64,000 nucleotides of DNA from the NCBI GenBank assembly GCA_956465555.1, contig OY101116.1, positions 930,001 through 994,000 of the forward strand, in the 5' to 3' direction. A model generated the notes under the pieces. The model did no database searches and was not told where the DNA came from. It saw only the letters and a list, made by a program, of their open reading frames with translations. Below are positions 32,146-42,615 of this stretch, piece after piece. Position numbers and translations under genes: made by a program. Each line of letters begins with the position of its first letter. Positions within the stretch are counted from its first letter, which is position 1. Source of the stretch: Nitzschia sp. pyKryTriq1. Lineage: Eukaryota; Bacillariophyta; Bacillariophyceae; Bacillariales; Bacillariaceae.

Positions 32146-34061
32146 TTATTCTTTCTTGAAGAAAAAGTGGTCGATTCGCGTGGATTTCATCCTTCCTTTA
32201 CCGGTATGCGACGAGGAATGCCCTCGTGCACTCATACTGAACTTGGAGGGGGTGCTAGCGAAAGTATCAGGAGAAACCCGTCTGTGTCCCATAGCGACAG
32301 GATCATTGGTCAACACGACCTTCGGACGCTTCTGCTCGGGCGCCAAGGCAATGGTATCGTCTCTGCATTGTGGATATTGCGGTTGGCTTTGCGGACTTGA
32401 TCGCTTTCGACCCAGCGATTCTGTAAGAGTGGATTGTCCGGTCGTCCTTTTCGGCTCAGATGCAATGGTCTCGGCAAGCGAAACATCTTGAAAGTTTGTC
32501 AAGGCAATATTCATTCGAGTCACGTCGATGACCGAAGGTAGAAGCTTTTGTAGCAATGATTTGATGTGCCGCCGAATAGTCTTCGCCTGCACCTGTAGAT
32601 CACTTTCCTGAACAAAACACCGTTTGCCATCAATCGAAGTCTGCTTACTCTTTGTCACGTACGGTCGCCGTTTCTTTACCAGCGCAAGCTGAGGGTCTAC
32701 TATTCGAATCGAGAGACGAATAGTGGTTGGGAACGCTTTTTGAGGATCTGTAGCCCAAGATGCCCGATCTCGCAGTAGTAGAGGCAATCTCCTATACAGG
32801 TCTTCCAAAGCTTGATTAACCGCTTCAATGTTTTGCAGGGTTCCTCGTCGAAATGAGTTTTCTACGGAGATCGTCTTTGGCAGCCGTCCTTCGTCATCGA
32901 TAACTTCGGTGGTATCCAAACCACGGCACTGCTGAATCAAAAGGTCACACTGATCCTCACTCGAACCATCGGCTTGAAAGGCTGCCATGCCCCGAATGGC
33001 CTGTCGGATGGCCGATCTCGGCATCTCCAGGAGATCTCGTACTGTTCTCAACCTTCTATCATCTTTGTCCCCATTGCTTGAGCCATGACTTTTCGAAGAA
33101 ATCGACGGGACAAGATCGTCGCTAGCAGCCATTTCCTTTTCTAGGACTTTCATGGTACCATGTCCTATATTGTGCATCTTGCGCAAAGGCATGGAATAGA
33201 GGAGTTGAGAGGATCTCCAAGGAAGCAAGAGATTGACCGACTTGGGTTTGTGTAAGCCGGATGCAAGTTTGGCCAACAACGGTGAAACAGAAACGCCCCC
33301 TGTCGTATGGAACCCAGTGTATTGTCGGATGTAATGACAAATACGTTCTGTCAGGTCAGCAGCTATTTCCAATCGACGTTGACATTCGTGTCGATCCTGG
33401 TCGGACGCTCCACAATTGTTGTGAATGTTTCGCCGCGATGAGGCCAGAGACGTCTCTTGGGGGTCCAATCCTCCTCCCATGGACGACGGCTGAAAGGAAA
33501 CAATTGATTTTTCTCCTGTTTGATCTTCTACTAGAATCGCCATGGAACTTGGAGCATCCTCGCCAAAGATGAAGCGGGCTTGCTCTGTGTCATATTGTGA
33601 TTGCTTTTGGGGGCTAGATCTTGTTGTTGTTGTTGATGATGATGATGATGATGACTGCTTGTCCCCTTTACGTTGATCCTGTAGTCTTATTGTTTGTTCC
33701 ACCACCAGTGTCAAATCGGCCATCATTTCATCCATGCAACCCTTCTTGGCAGGTATTCTCCAACTACTATGTTTATGATCTCCACCCAAGTCGTTGCTGT
33801 TGCCCAATGACGATGATGACGATGATTCTTCCGAAATTGCAATTTCCTTCAAGGCATTTCGAAAGGCCTCATAGATAGCCCGGGAATGCTTCCGATAACT
33901 GGTGAGATCGCTTCCCTCCACGATCCACAAATGCGGACACGCCGCATACGCCGCTTCTCGCGACTGTAGTTTTTGGACTCCGTATTTTCGTGCCGCATAG
34001 TTGGCCGTCACAATAATGTGCTTTTGCCCAATGGCAAGGGGACGTATCGGTTCGTGGTGAT

Positions 34062-34104
<43 letters not shown>

Positions 34105-34401
34105 AGTATTCTTCGTTCGTAAATTCCGGTCGATTTCTTCACATTGGCAGTAAAAGCAATCCACGTCCAAATGCAAAATACACCGACTCCAAAGTCCTGT
34201 CGCAAGACTTGAAAATGGAGGGGATTTCGAGTGAGGAATTGTTGTTGTCGTCGTCGTCGTCGTCGAACGGTGTCGTCCCCCCGATGCCAGGAGCCACTGA
34301 TGATCGCCATCCACCGAAGCATCATCCTCATTTTCACTGCTGCCTTCAATGGATCCATGGTCGTCGCTGCTCCCTACCGACAAGTCGTCGTAATAGGACA
34401 T
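32146..34401 (-). CDS. Y-family DNA polymerase, iota-like
   Basis: A single-exon 751-aa protein, start at the ATG at 34401 (the frame extends upstream only from a TTG). Motifs in order: LHLDVDCFYCQCEEID (first metal-binding Asp), VTANYAARKYGVQKL, KKGCMDEMMADLT (catalytic Asp-Glu; human Pol iota has GFDENFVDLT), TTGGVSVSPLLAKLASGLHKP and MHNIGHGTMKVLEK (the HhH thumb). The little-finger domain follows. The last residues STRIDHFFFKKE resemble a non-canonical PCNA-binding box. Inserts include an (SN)n tract encoded by 34062-34104 and a Thr run. The enzyme copies damaged DNA in the nucleus. The iota assignment rests on the motif spacing; eta or kappa is less likely. It is head to head with the UVSSA-like gene. 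Confidence 0.85.
34062..34104. repeat. Coding hexanucleotide repeat
   Basis: About seven tandem TGTTGC units, in frame inside the polymerase gene, encode alternating Ser-Asn near the N-terminal insert. The tract is prone to length variation. Confidence 0.9.
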
Positions 34402-35007
34402 TCTTAGGTGCGTACGTACGTACGTGTAACGTCTGTAGCAATAGTAGAGCAAGTGTCAATGGATGGAATCGTATCCTGTTGGAAGGTTGAAGGTTGCATA
34501 CGAGAATGGTAAGATGGCAACAGGCAACAAATGATAAGAGGTACCAGTACCTGTAATAACAAAGTTCATTGTGCGTGGTGCGGTGAAGCAGAGCGCAGCG
34601 TGCGATGCGATACGATGCGATGCGATGCGATGCGATGGAGTGGTCGGCGGAGGCTTTGTCGGCGGCAGTTTTTGCGTCCACAGGCCACAGGCAGTCCACT
34701 ACAGTACTGTAGTCGTGTTGGTCGAAAGCTGAAAAAAGAGGGGAGAAGTTTCTTAAACCTTATTTTGAGGGAGATTTACAAGGCTATGCGGAAGGAGGAT
34801 GTGCATTTTTCTATTTTAAATCGCGGCACGTTTCACGTTTCATTCGAAGGGGAGCGACGAGCTTCTTTTTCAACTCTTCTTTCAACTTTCAATAACCGAC
34901 AACCGAACGACCCTGACGCAGACAGCACCCGCTGGCTATAGCGTATTTAGGCACGGGACAGTCGTACATTAATACGAGTTCGAGTACATTTCATAACGAG
35001 AACAGAC
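34402..35007. promoter_or_regulatory. Divergent promoter between two DNA-damage genes, 606 nt
   Basis: Start codons of the Pol iota-like (reverse) and UVSSA-like (forward) genes face away from each other. The gap holds a pentanucleotide array of GATGC units at about 34598-34637, a GTACGTACGTAC run at 34411-34424 and short GTAC palindromes near 34541 and 34701. No gene is seen. Confidence 0.5.
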
Positions 35008-36810
35008 ATGTCATCGGGGACGAGTCGAAAGCGGGGGCGGCGTGAATCCGAGTCTGCCACGATGGCAGCCCTCGATTTGCCAAACATTCCCAATGTCCCC
35101 ATGGCTGTCGTTCCAGAATTCGTGCATGCTCTGCGTGTTGCTACCAAGTTTTACGCCAAGTGTCATGATCAGCCTTATTATGATTACAAAGAAGGCAGCA
35201 GCAGTAGCAGCAACAACGATGAACACACACATGACAATAATACTGAAAATGAAAACGGCGAGGAAAGAGGGTTGGTTTTGAATTCATGGATGCAACGAAT
35301 GGAGGCGGCGACCGAAAGCACAACGACGCCCGAATCTCAAGAAGTACAGGAACGAAAAGAACGCATGCACGATGCCACGGGGAGGTGGCTAGAATCGGTC
35401 AAGCACTTTGCCAAGAGTGCGCAACATCGTGAGAAGTTGGCATCCTCTGCTGCTGCTGCTGCTGCTGGTACTGCCGCCGACAATCCTGGGAACGAGGGCC
35501 GTACGGAACAACACGTGCGGATATCGGTGCCGTATGCGTGCTTCTTGTACATTTGGGATTTGCAGCAAAGCCATGATCGAATTGCAGTTCGAAGGTCTGC
35601 TGTATATCTTACAGGTTTGCTGCTCCAACGAAGTAAGGATTGTCGCTTTCATTTGGAACAGGGGGATCATTTGGATCAATGGATGAAGGCGACATTGCTT
35701 GACTATCGACCTACGAAATCCAAGGATGACTTGCCACTATTGCAGTCAGAAGCTAATTATTGGTTGAATTCGTTGGTAGAACAAGGGTATGCTCATTTAT
35801 ATCCCAAGATTCGAGTGGCGTGTCAGCGATTGAGACAGAATTACCCTCATTTACAAACTACTACTATCGATGCAACCAGCAGCATGTCGACATTCACCAG
35901 CATGGCCGACTGCCGACGGATCCGGGACATCGCCTTGGAGTACGGCCACAAAGAAGTTGTGCAGATACAACGATGGATAGATCGTGCACATGAATGCTTG
36001 GAGATTTTAGTGCCTCGAGTTGGGGTGGTGGAGGAATCACCGTCTGGAACTACTACTTGTCAAGCAGACGAGGGCGAAAAGGAAGAGAAGATGAATGACA
36101 CCAAAAATGGAAGAGCTGGTGATGAGGAAGGCGATGAAGACATTGACTGGGAGGATGGAGGGGAGGATGATTTTGACGATGGGACTAGCATGACATTGCC
36201 TAATTTCGAACATTTATCTGCGGTGGAGCGAACCCTCGCCGCAATGGAGTCAGCAGGTGGTCTACAAGGAGGAGAAATTGAAATCGACTTTCGGAGCGAT
36301 CCAAACAAAAACGAGGATGAGGACTTTCAGCCAGTGGGCGCCGACGCAGAAGAAGAACGAGCTGCAGCCCTCGCAAAATTTCTGAAGTGTGTCTCTCGCC
36401 TATCCAGACGACACATGCCCCGGCTTTCTGTCTGGTTAGAGGGTCTGAGAAATGCAGACAACTTGGTTACATCTACCAATGGGAAATCTTTGGTCTCGCT
36501 CCCGTCGGACGCAGCGTCGAGACGCAGTCAACTAGTGCAACGCTTGACAGAATTGAAGCAAACAATCTCGAGTGTCCTCAAGTCAGCTGTGAAGCTAGAT
36601 ATCAATACGGGCACAGGAAATGAGAGTACCGAAACACACGCCAACAGACTGGTAGATAGTGAGGCCACGTCCCTTCCATCACTTCGTCTTTCGTCAAATA
36701 CCAGCAACAATCAAACCAGGGAGAATCTCATGGCTGCAGTCCGGCGCCAAAAACCGAAATCCCGAGCTACAAGTTCGAACCGTATTCAAATCAAATTTCG
36801 ATCCAGATGA
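35008..36810 (+). CDS. UVSSA-like protein (VHS-like N-terminal part)
   Basis: A single-exon 600-aa protein. Residues about 165-290 show a helical pattern like the VHS-like domain of UVSSA: DRIAVRRSAVYLTGLLLQRS aligns by eye with the animal segment that ends in ELFVRSHQFR, followed by ANYWLNSLVEQGYAHLYPKIRVACQRLRQNYP. Then IQRWIDRAHECLEILVPR matches the IESCLTEVESCFRLLVP helix. An acidic linker (DEDIDWEDGGEDDFDD) and a later FLKCVSRLSRRHMPRLSVWLEGL block follow the same order as in animal UVSSA. The C-terminal zinc-finger region (DUF2043) of animals and plants is absent. UVSSA supports transcription-coupled repair by bringing TFIIH to stalled polymerase. The assignment is by pattern only. Poly-Ala and Ser/Asn runs are species-specific inserts. 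Confidence 0.5.
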   Translation: MSSGTSRKRGRRESESATMAALDLPNIPNVPMAVVPEFVHALRVATKFYAKCHDQPYYDYKEGSSSSSNNDEHTHDNNTENENGEERGLVLNSWMQRMEAATESTTTPESQEVQERKERMHDATGRWLESVKHFAKSAQHREKLASSAAAAAAGTAADNPGNEGRTEQHVRISVPYACFLYIWDLQQSHDRIAVRRSAVYLTGLLLQRSKDCRFHLEQGDHLDQWMKATLLDYRPTKSKDDLPLLQSEANYWLNSLVEQGYAHLYPKIRVACQRLRQNYPHLQTTTIDATSSMSTFTSMADCRRIRDIALEYGHKEVVQIQRWIDRAHECLEILVPRVGVVEESPSGTTTCQADEGEKEEKMNDTKNGRAGDEEGDEDIDWEDGGEDDFDDGTSMTLPNFEHLSAVERTLAAMESAGGLQGGEIEIDFRSDPNKNEDEDFQPVGADAEEERAAALAKFLKCVSRLSRRHMPRLSVWLEGLRNADNLVTSTNGKSLVSLPSDAASRRSQLVQRLTELKQTISSVLKSAVKLDINTGTGNESTETHANRLVDSEATSLPSLRLSSNTSNNQTRENLMAAVRRQKPKSRATSSNRIQIKFRSR

Positions 36811-37158
36811 CGTGAGGGATATCGAACTATGTGTGACGACGGACTTTTTCTGTTTTGTGGGTGCCTTATGGGTGCCTTATCGCCGTGTATTTCAAAGTAG
36901 ACTATAGTGCTCAGTCTCAGAGACCGCTGACCATTGCTTTCACCGCCTGTTGGTCAAGTCCACAGAGTTATAATTCTAAAAAGCGAGTTGTGTTGTTGTT
37001 GGTGCCTAAATAGGTTAAAAATGCAGCTGAGGGGGTATAGAAGTATGGAATCCGGTTCCACAACGCATTTGCGTGATATAATCACAACCACCTCTCTGCG
37101 GAACTACTCGTCATAGAAACTAACTTTGAGAGTTCCGTGGGGTTCACGACTGTAGCCC
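36811..37158. other. Convergent intergenic region, 348 nt
   Basis: The 3' ends of the UVSSA-like gene and the diatom-conserved gene meet here. There is a direct repeat of GGGTGCCTTAT at 36858-36880. No gene is seen. Confidence 0.4.
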
Positions 37159-37959
37159 CTACGCGACAGCTGTTCTCCGCACCTGAAGCAGATCGCTTCC
37201 ATTCAAGGTCTCCGTGACGCTTCTTCGTCGCATGGGTACTTCCAGCACCGAGTTCTTTGAACCCTTCTGCTGTTCCCACTTGATTCTATCTGCCTCGTCG
37301 AGGAGCTCTAGCATTACCTTTTGATCCTTGAGACCCCGATTCAAGGCCTGAAGGGAACTCTGACCGGCCATTTCTTTGTAGACATCCGCAATGAACTCTT
37401 CATCCATTATTCCTTCCTCCCGTTGAATATCCTGTTCTTCTAGAACAGCAAAACAGGCTTGCTGCTTGGTCTTCTTCCGGCGCCGGGCGCCATCTTTGGT
37501 TTTGAACTCTGCGTTGGCGAAACAACAAGAGATGGAGAGAAGAGGAACCGTAAGATAATGTTTTCAGTATTGTGCGAGAGAAAGGGGGACAGAGAGCAAT
37601 TTCGACGTACCAAGACCCCGAGTACAGCAATCGTCTGTCTGGGGGAAATCTCCAATTGTCTTCATCATCTTTCGGACTATCGCAACGTATTCCTGCTTGG
37701 ACGCCATGAACTCCTGCGCTGTAATCCAGCAGCTGTCATATTCCTCTGGCGTTAGTTCGTCTAGAGAATAGTGGTGATGAACGGTTGACTTTTTCAAGTT
37801 GAAGTGGATGCGTCTCCCTGTACCGGTATTTTCGTCCTTGCGAGGAGCCATCTGCACATTCTCTTGCTGGCTGCTGTCGCTCAGGTCCGCGTGATTTCGT
37901 GCTGGGAGCAGGGGCGTTTTTCGTCCAGCTATCCGAGCCGGTAGATTCCAAGATACCAT
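37159..37959 (-). CDS. Diatom-conserved protein with RGLE-type motif
   Basis: Two exons encode 232 aa: 37959-37611, a 102-nt intron 37610-37509 (GTACGT to ACGCAG), then 37508-37159. The join produces CTRGLEFKTKDGARRRKKTKQQACFAVLEEQDIQ. This RGLE-x-[RK]-T...G...R..K...A..AVL.EQ..Q arrangement recurs in a multi-copy family of unknown function in diatoms. Upstream, LTPEEYDSCWITAQEF is a conserved helix; downstream, DEEFIADVYKEMAGQSSLQAL is another. The N-terminal 45 residues are basic and disordered. No localisation signal is visible. Charge pattern and helices suggest a soluble, possibly nuclear protein; the function is unknown. Confidence 0.7.
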
Positions 37960-39302
37960 CTTCGTTTGTTTGCTTTATCCGACTGGTGTTTCGTTGCTGT
38001 AAGTCTTATGAGCTTCTTTGCTACTCGTATTATCTCAATGCTTTGTCGTTTACTTTGCTCTTCGGGTCCACAGTAATGAGAGTTGTTTTTGTATGATGAG
38101 ATTGAATGAGAATCAATCCACCTCTTATTATATCGTCCTGGCAGGGTTTGCAGTGGTGGTGTGTGAAAAGGCAGCGGGAAGAAAAGCTCCGAGATCGAGG
38201 GGCCTGAATATTTATCAAACTTCCAGCAGGAGTCAGTACCAGATTCTACGGGGTCATCATGTTTTACCTGGCGGAGGAACTCTGGTGAAGCTCAATCTAC
38301 CAGCGCAACTACTCTCTTGATAGAAAACGAATATGCGTATATGCCTCGGAGTGAAAATGCCTGCACAGAAATATCAATCATAATTAAAAAGGCCCGATGA
38401 ATTAATTGTAATTCCCGAACAACAGTTATGGGGTTATGGTATTTGTGCGCCCAATCAATAGTGCCCTGCTGTCAGCATTCTTTCTTCTTTTTAGATTTTA
38501 TCCAGGGAGCAGCGAGCGCGCCTCGCCGATACCGCTTTACGATTAGCGGTTTTGCGTTTTTGCTGGCGAAGCAGCTTTCAAGTCGGATTGATCGTCGAAG
38601 TCAGAACACGCACGCCGAGAGGCGGGCGGGGGCCCACGGCCGGCAACCCCGCGGCCACGTATGGCAAGAGCGAAGACAATTGTCGAGAGTTTCGTTAAAA
38701 TGAGTTCCGCGTTAGTGCGAGGTAGCCCGCACCATTGGATGTTCCAGGTACAAGAAAGTATGTACAGTACTCGTACGTACCGTGCCGGTAGATAGAGGGA
38801 AAACAGAGAGATGATGTTGTGATGACAAGTACGTACAGTACCTGGTACAGACAGCCGGGGACGTAGAGCAGAGAGTACAGCGCGTACTGTACCCCACACC
38901 GCGGTAGAGAGTACGTGTATGTAGCGGTACCAGTACTGTACTGTACATAGACTGTTCGTAGAGAGCCAGAGCGAGCGAGAGCGAGAGAGATCTTTTGATG
39001 ACGCAGGCGTGCAGAGAGGAGTCGTCGACCGATCCAATCAAAAGACCGCTCGGTTGCGGTCGGTGGGTGGCGAGTCAGAATGGATGACTCACTCGACCTG
39101 TGACCGCCACCGTCATCCGTCTTCTTGCCGTGTCAGAAGTCAGAATGCATTATTGGAACGAGGCTGCCTGAATAAGGATCGATGATGACGACTGTGATGA
39201 TGTGTGATGGGAAACCCGAGAAAGAATGCTTTCTCATCACGCACGCACCCCTCACAATTTATTTCATCGATCTTCGAAGTATCAGGTAATAGCATCAGAA
39301 CA
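37960..39302. repeat. Intergenic, about 1.3 kb, with GTAC palindrome cluster
   Basis: It separates two divergent genes. Positions 38745-38955 are packed with GTAC, GGTACC and CGTACGTAC palindromes. Positions 38590-38660 are GC-rich. Long reverse frames over 38543-39041 come only from this repeat. The last 150 nt are likely the promoter of the antenna gene. Confidence 0.6.
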
Positions 39303-40019
39303 ATGGTTTTCCGCACCGTCCTTCCTCTCGTCGCCCTTGCCTCTAGTGCCATGGCATTTGTCCCTACCACTAGCACCCCCCTGGCTGCTTCTGTGACCCT
39401 CTTCGCCGATGTTGGCACCCCCGAAGAGGGGGAAGCACCAGCACCAGCGCCGGTCGTCTTGAAGATCAACGGCTGGGCACCGGATGCGGCCCAGCCGTGC
39501 TACGGCCTTCCCGGTGCAATTGCTCCGTTCGGTTATTTCGATCCGCTTGGTTTCTTGAAGGATAGCGAGCTTGGAACCGTCAAGCGCTTCCGTGAGGCCG
39601 AGATCATGCACGGACGTGTCGCCATGATGGCCACGGTTGGTTACCTTATTGGTGAGAATACGCCGACCATTGCCTTCGGATTCAACCACCCCATCATTGC
39701 CAATGACCAGCTTGCGTCAATCCCCGGAACCGTCTTGTTCCCATTCTTCCTTGCCATCAATCTTTGTGAGGCATACCGCGCAAGCAAGGGTTGGGTCGAA
39801 CCTGGCATGGGAGATCTCTTCTCCCTCCGCGAGAACTACTACCCCGGCGACCTTGGTTTCGATCCCTTGGGCCTCAAACCCACCGATGCGGCCGAGTTCG
39901 CCAATATGCAAGCGAAAGAACTTAGCAACGGACGTCTAGCCATGATCGCCGCTGCCGGTATGTGCGTGCAAGAGCTCGTTAACGGCAAGCCCATCCTTGA
40001 AAACCTCGGCATCGTCTAA
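39303..40019 (+). CDS. Fucoxanthin-chlorophyll a/c-binding protein, Lhcx (LI818)-like
   Basis: A single-exon 238-aa precursor starting at an ATG in the context GAACAATGG. The signal peptide ends in SAMAFVP, the diatom plastid-import motif with Phe at the cleavage site. The mature part has FGYFDPLGFLKD, then helix 1 VKRFREAEIMHGRVAMMATVGYLIGE, a central RASKGWVEP loop, REN-YYPGDLGFDPLGLKPTDAAEF and helix 3 AKELSNGRLAMIAAAGMCVQELVNGK. The long PGDLGFDPLGLKP stretch and the end ILENLGIV match the stress-related Lhcx/LI818 branch rather than the main Lhcf antenna. Lhcx proteins act in energy dissipation at the thylakoid. Codon use is strongly biased, as in highly expressed genes. Confidence 0.9.
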   Translation: MVFRTVLPLVALASSAMAFVPTTSTPLAASVTLFADVGTPEEGEAPAPAPVVLKINGWAPDAAQPCYGLPGAIAPFGYFDPLGFLKDSELGTVKRFREAEIMHGRVAMMATVGYLIGENTPTIAFGFNHPIIANDQLASIPGTVLFPFFLAINLCEAYRASKGWVEPGMGDLFSLRENYYPGDLGFDPLGLKPTDAAEFANMQAKELSNGRLAMIAAAGMCVQELVNGKPILENLGIV

Positions 40020-40794
40020 AAAGCACGTAGAACGAATATGCTGGGAACTCAGATCTTATAGAAAGTTTTTCCAATCTCCATGAATGATGTGTATTCCTAT
40101 CTTCGTCGGTAAGAGTATTTTTCCTTTTTAGTTACTTTCTTTTGAAATCCTCTTCGCTGTTGTTCAAAGATACTATGCTTCTTCGCTCGGTGCCGGCCGC
40201 GTGAAGTTGGTTTAGATGGACGAAGCACCTTCAGATCGTGACTGACTCACTCGTTCTTGATTGATGATTCTTCATCGTCACAGAAGTACTGTACCGGTAG
40301 TACTAGCTGGCTTGATCGATCATTGGGATAATTTCTAAATCCAAAATAGTCTACTCCTGTACTACGAGTAGATATCAATTCGAGAAAACTCCCCTGGCTA
40401 GACTACAACATTACCGTAGGATGCCAATGCTGCTGCCCGCTGTACTGCGCGATACGACCAGTCCGAACACAGTGCATTCATAAGGAAGGGTGGGCAGACG
40501 ACGACGCAAAACAAACCCTGAAACAGACGCAACGAAAAACGAAAACGTGCGACGACAGAAGATGTCAGATTGGGCATGGAGCAACGAGATGCTATTTGCT
40601 TTTTGCTTTTTGCATTTTGGTCTGTACTCATTGTAACTGTCATAGGAATACAGTATGGTACTCACTCGTACGAGTATGTAGTGCCATTGGTCCTTGGGAT
40701 ACGATATACCAATACTTCACCACTTGCTCAATCTGCGAATATCACTACCGGTAGTTGCCATCTCTACTAGTACGTAGGCGAGAAGACACTAACA
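40020..40794. other. Intergenic, about 775 nt
   Basis: Contains GTAC-rich bits at 40288-40305 and 40650-40680. No coding frame is credible; the stretch holds the 3' UTR of the antenna gene and the promoter of the GT61-like gene. Confidence 0.4.
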
Positions 40795-42435
40795 ATGCGG
40801 CCGGCCAACCCAAAAGCTGAAGCGTCGTCATCCTCCGCTTGCAATAATCCGATGCTGCTTTTCGGAGCTGGCTTGTTTTTGGCCCAATTGGTGATTTTCA
40901 ACCTCGCCATGAATTTTGTTGGTACTGCGGATAGAGACTCGCAGCAAGCGCATTCCACGAGTAGTGTTCACCAAATATCACTTCAGGGGTTTCAGCAAAG
41001 CAATCGAAAACGACCGATAAATAAAATGAAGAAACGAAACAGTGCGGTGGATTCTGCGGCTGCTGATGGAACGTTTGGTGGATATCCCATTTATCTAAAA
41101 CAAACATCAGAACCTTTGACTCGCTCCCATTGCGTTGGTGAAGATTATCAGCCACATCAATCCTGGAAACGAAAATCTTGTCATTTTGAATTTATCTGCT
41201 TTGATACTTCTGTCAAAGAATTTGTGGTGTATCAGTCCGCCGAAGAAGAAAGAATAGCCCCACTGGTGGACACACGGCCGTTTGTGGATATAAGTCAATC
41301 CTATCTCAATCCAGGACTTAACCGTTCAAATTTCATGTCCCTGGGAGGAATCAATCTGAAATGGGGCATGGACAAGGCAAAGGGCATAAGAAGACTGAGA
41401 TGGTTCCCCGAGATTCGCAAAGCACCAACCGATGGAACTCTGTCGTACTATGAACTTCCCTCTAGTGTCGTCATGATACCATTTCATTCTATGAATGGGG
41501 CAAATCCAGGACATTTGGTGTGGGATGACTTTTTACCCGTATACACGCTTTTGACCATGTTCCAACTAGAGGAGGATAGCGAACTATTGATGATGCGGTA
41601 TGTCTTGAAGGATGGGCGTGGATTATGGGCATCGTGTGACTTCACACACGAAAAGACAGTCTTATGTGAGAAGATGCATCGCAAGTTCTTGCCCCTCATG
41701 GTGGGGCTAGATTCCATAAAGGAGTTGATGACGACAGAAAAGTTCGTCTTTGAACCCAAGGGCGAGGCCAAGTCGAATTTGGTATGTGCACGACATGGAG
41801 TAGCAGGGTTCGGGGCTTTGACCGACCATGGACCTACCAAATTACACGGATGGGAAGAGGGTGACTACAAGATTACTCAGAACCATGGAAGGGGTGGAAT
41901 GTTGTACGAATTTCGCAACTTCATGATGTCCAACATTGGAGTGCCCTTCGAATTCGGCCACACAATTCCTTTTCGCATCGTGTTTTCGGAAAAGTCATCC
42001 GATATTCCGACGAGGGATCTTGACTTTCGGAGACACATGGATGTTCTACGAAGAAGCTTCAATCCGAGCCTTGTTTCTGTAGAAAGTTATGTCTTCAAAG
42101 ATATTCCCTTAGTGCAGCAAGTGGATATCGCCAGTCAGACCACCATTTACATTTCCGGAGTCGGGGGAGGAGCCGTGACTGCTACGTTCTTGCCTCGCGG
42201 TGCTAGTGTCTTTCTTTATTTTCTGGAATCAGGTGGTGTTGAGAATGGTCGAGAAACGGGAAAGCCTGCTCGTCTCGACTGGGATCTTTTCAACAATATT
42301 GGGTACCTCAAAGTTCACTGGCTTCCGATAGGAACAATGCAGAAAGAGGCAGACCTCCGATCACTGATATATCTCGTCCAACACGAGCTTGATGCACTGG
42401 TGCGAGAACAGAACTACGAGAAGTACTTCTACTAG
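40795..42435 (+). CDS. GT61-like glycosyltransferase, type II membrane protein
   Basis: A single-exon 546-aa protein. A short cytosolic start is followed by one hydrophobic anchor (MLLFGAGLFLAQLVIFNLAM, about 20-40) and a Ser/Lys-rich stem, typical for a Golgi enzyme. The catalytic part has GHLVWDDFLPVYTLL (near 240) and, close to the C terminus, QVDIASQTTIYISGVGGGAVTATFLPRGASVF. The latter is the family hallmark of GT61 (DUF563) enzymes, including plant xylosyl/arabinosyltransferases and animal EOGT. In those enzymes the GxGA segment contacts the sugar nucleotide. Donor and acceptor cannot be told from sequence. It is convergent with another Golgi-type gene. Confidence 0.8.
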   Translation: MRPANPKAEASSSSACNNPMLLFGAGLFLAQLVIFNLAMNFVGTADRDSQQAHSTSSVHQISLQGFQQSNRKRPINKMKKRNSAVDSAAADGTFGGYPIYLKQTSEPLTRSHCVGEDYQPHQSWKRKSCHFEFICFDTSVKEFVVYQSAEEERIAPLVDTRPFVDISQSYLNPGLNRSNFMSLGGINLKWGMDKAKGIRRLRWFPEIRKAPTDGTLSYYELPSSVVMIPFHSMNGANPGHLVWDDFLPVYTLLTMFQLEEDSELLMMRYVLKDGRGLWASCDFTHEKTVLCEKMHRKFLPLMVGLDSIKELMTTEKFVFEPKGEAKSNLVCARHGVAGFGALTDHGPTKLHGWEEGDYKITQNHGRGGMLYEFRNFMMSNIGVPFEFGHTIPFRIVFSEKSSDIPTRDLDFRRHMDVLRRSFNPSLVSVESYVFKDIPLVQQVDIASQTTIYISGVGGGAVTATFLPRGASVFLYFLESGGVENGRETGKPARLDWDLFNNIGYLKVHWLPIGTMQKEADLRSLIYLVQHELDALVREQNYEKYFY

Positions 42436-42615
42436 TATAATAGCTTGTCGTGTATTCGTACCGACAACAATACATAGGTTAGCGTTCTTGTCTTTGAAAC
42501 ACTAGCAGTAGTCGATTATTTGCACATAGCCTGCGCGCATCATTAGAAATTAGGAGTAGAAAACTGTAGCTAGCATGGAGTGGATCTGGTAGCGAAGAAG
42601 TAGCATGCAAAGGCC

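Noticed and set aside
38543-39041. Overlapping reverse frames of 109-164 codons
   Set aside because: They cross the GTAC palindrome cluster and encode only repeat-derived peptides; no ordered domain.
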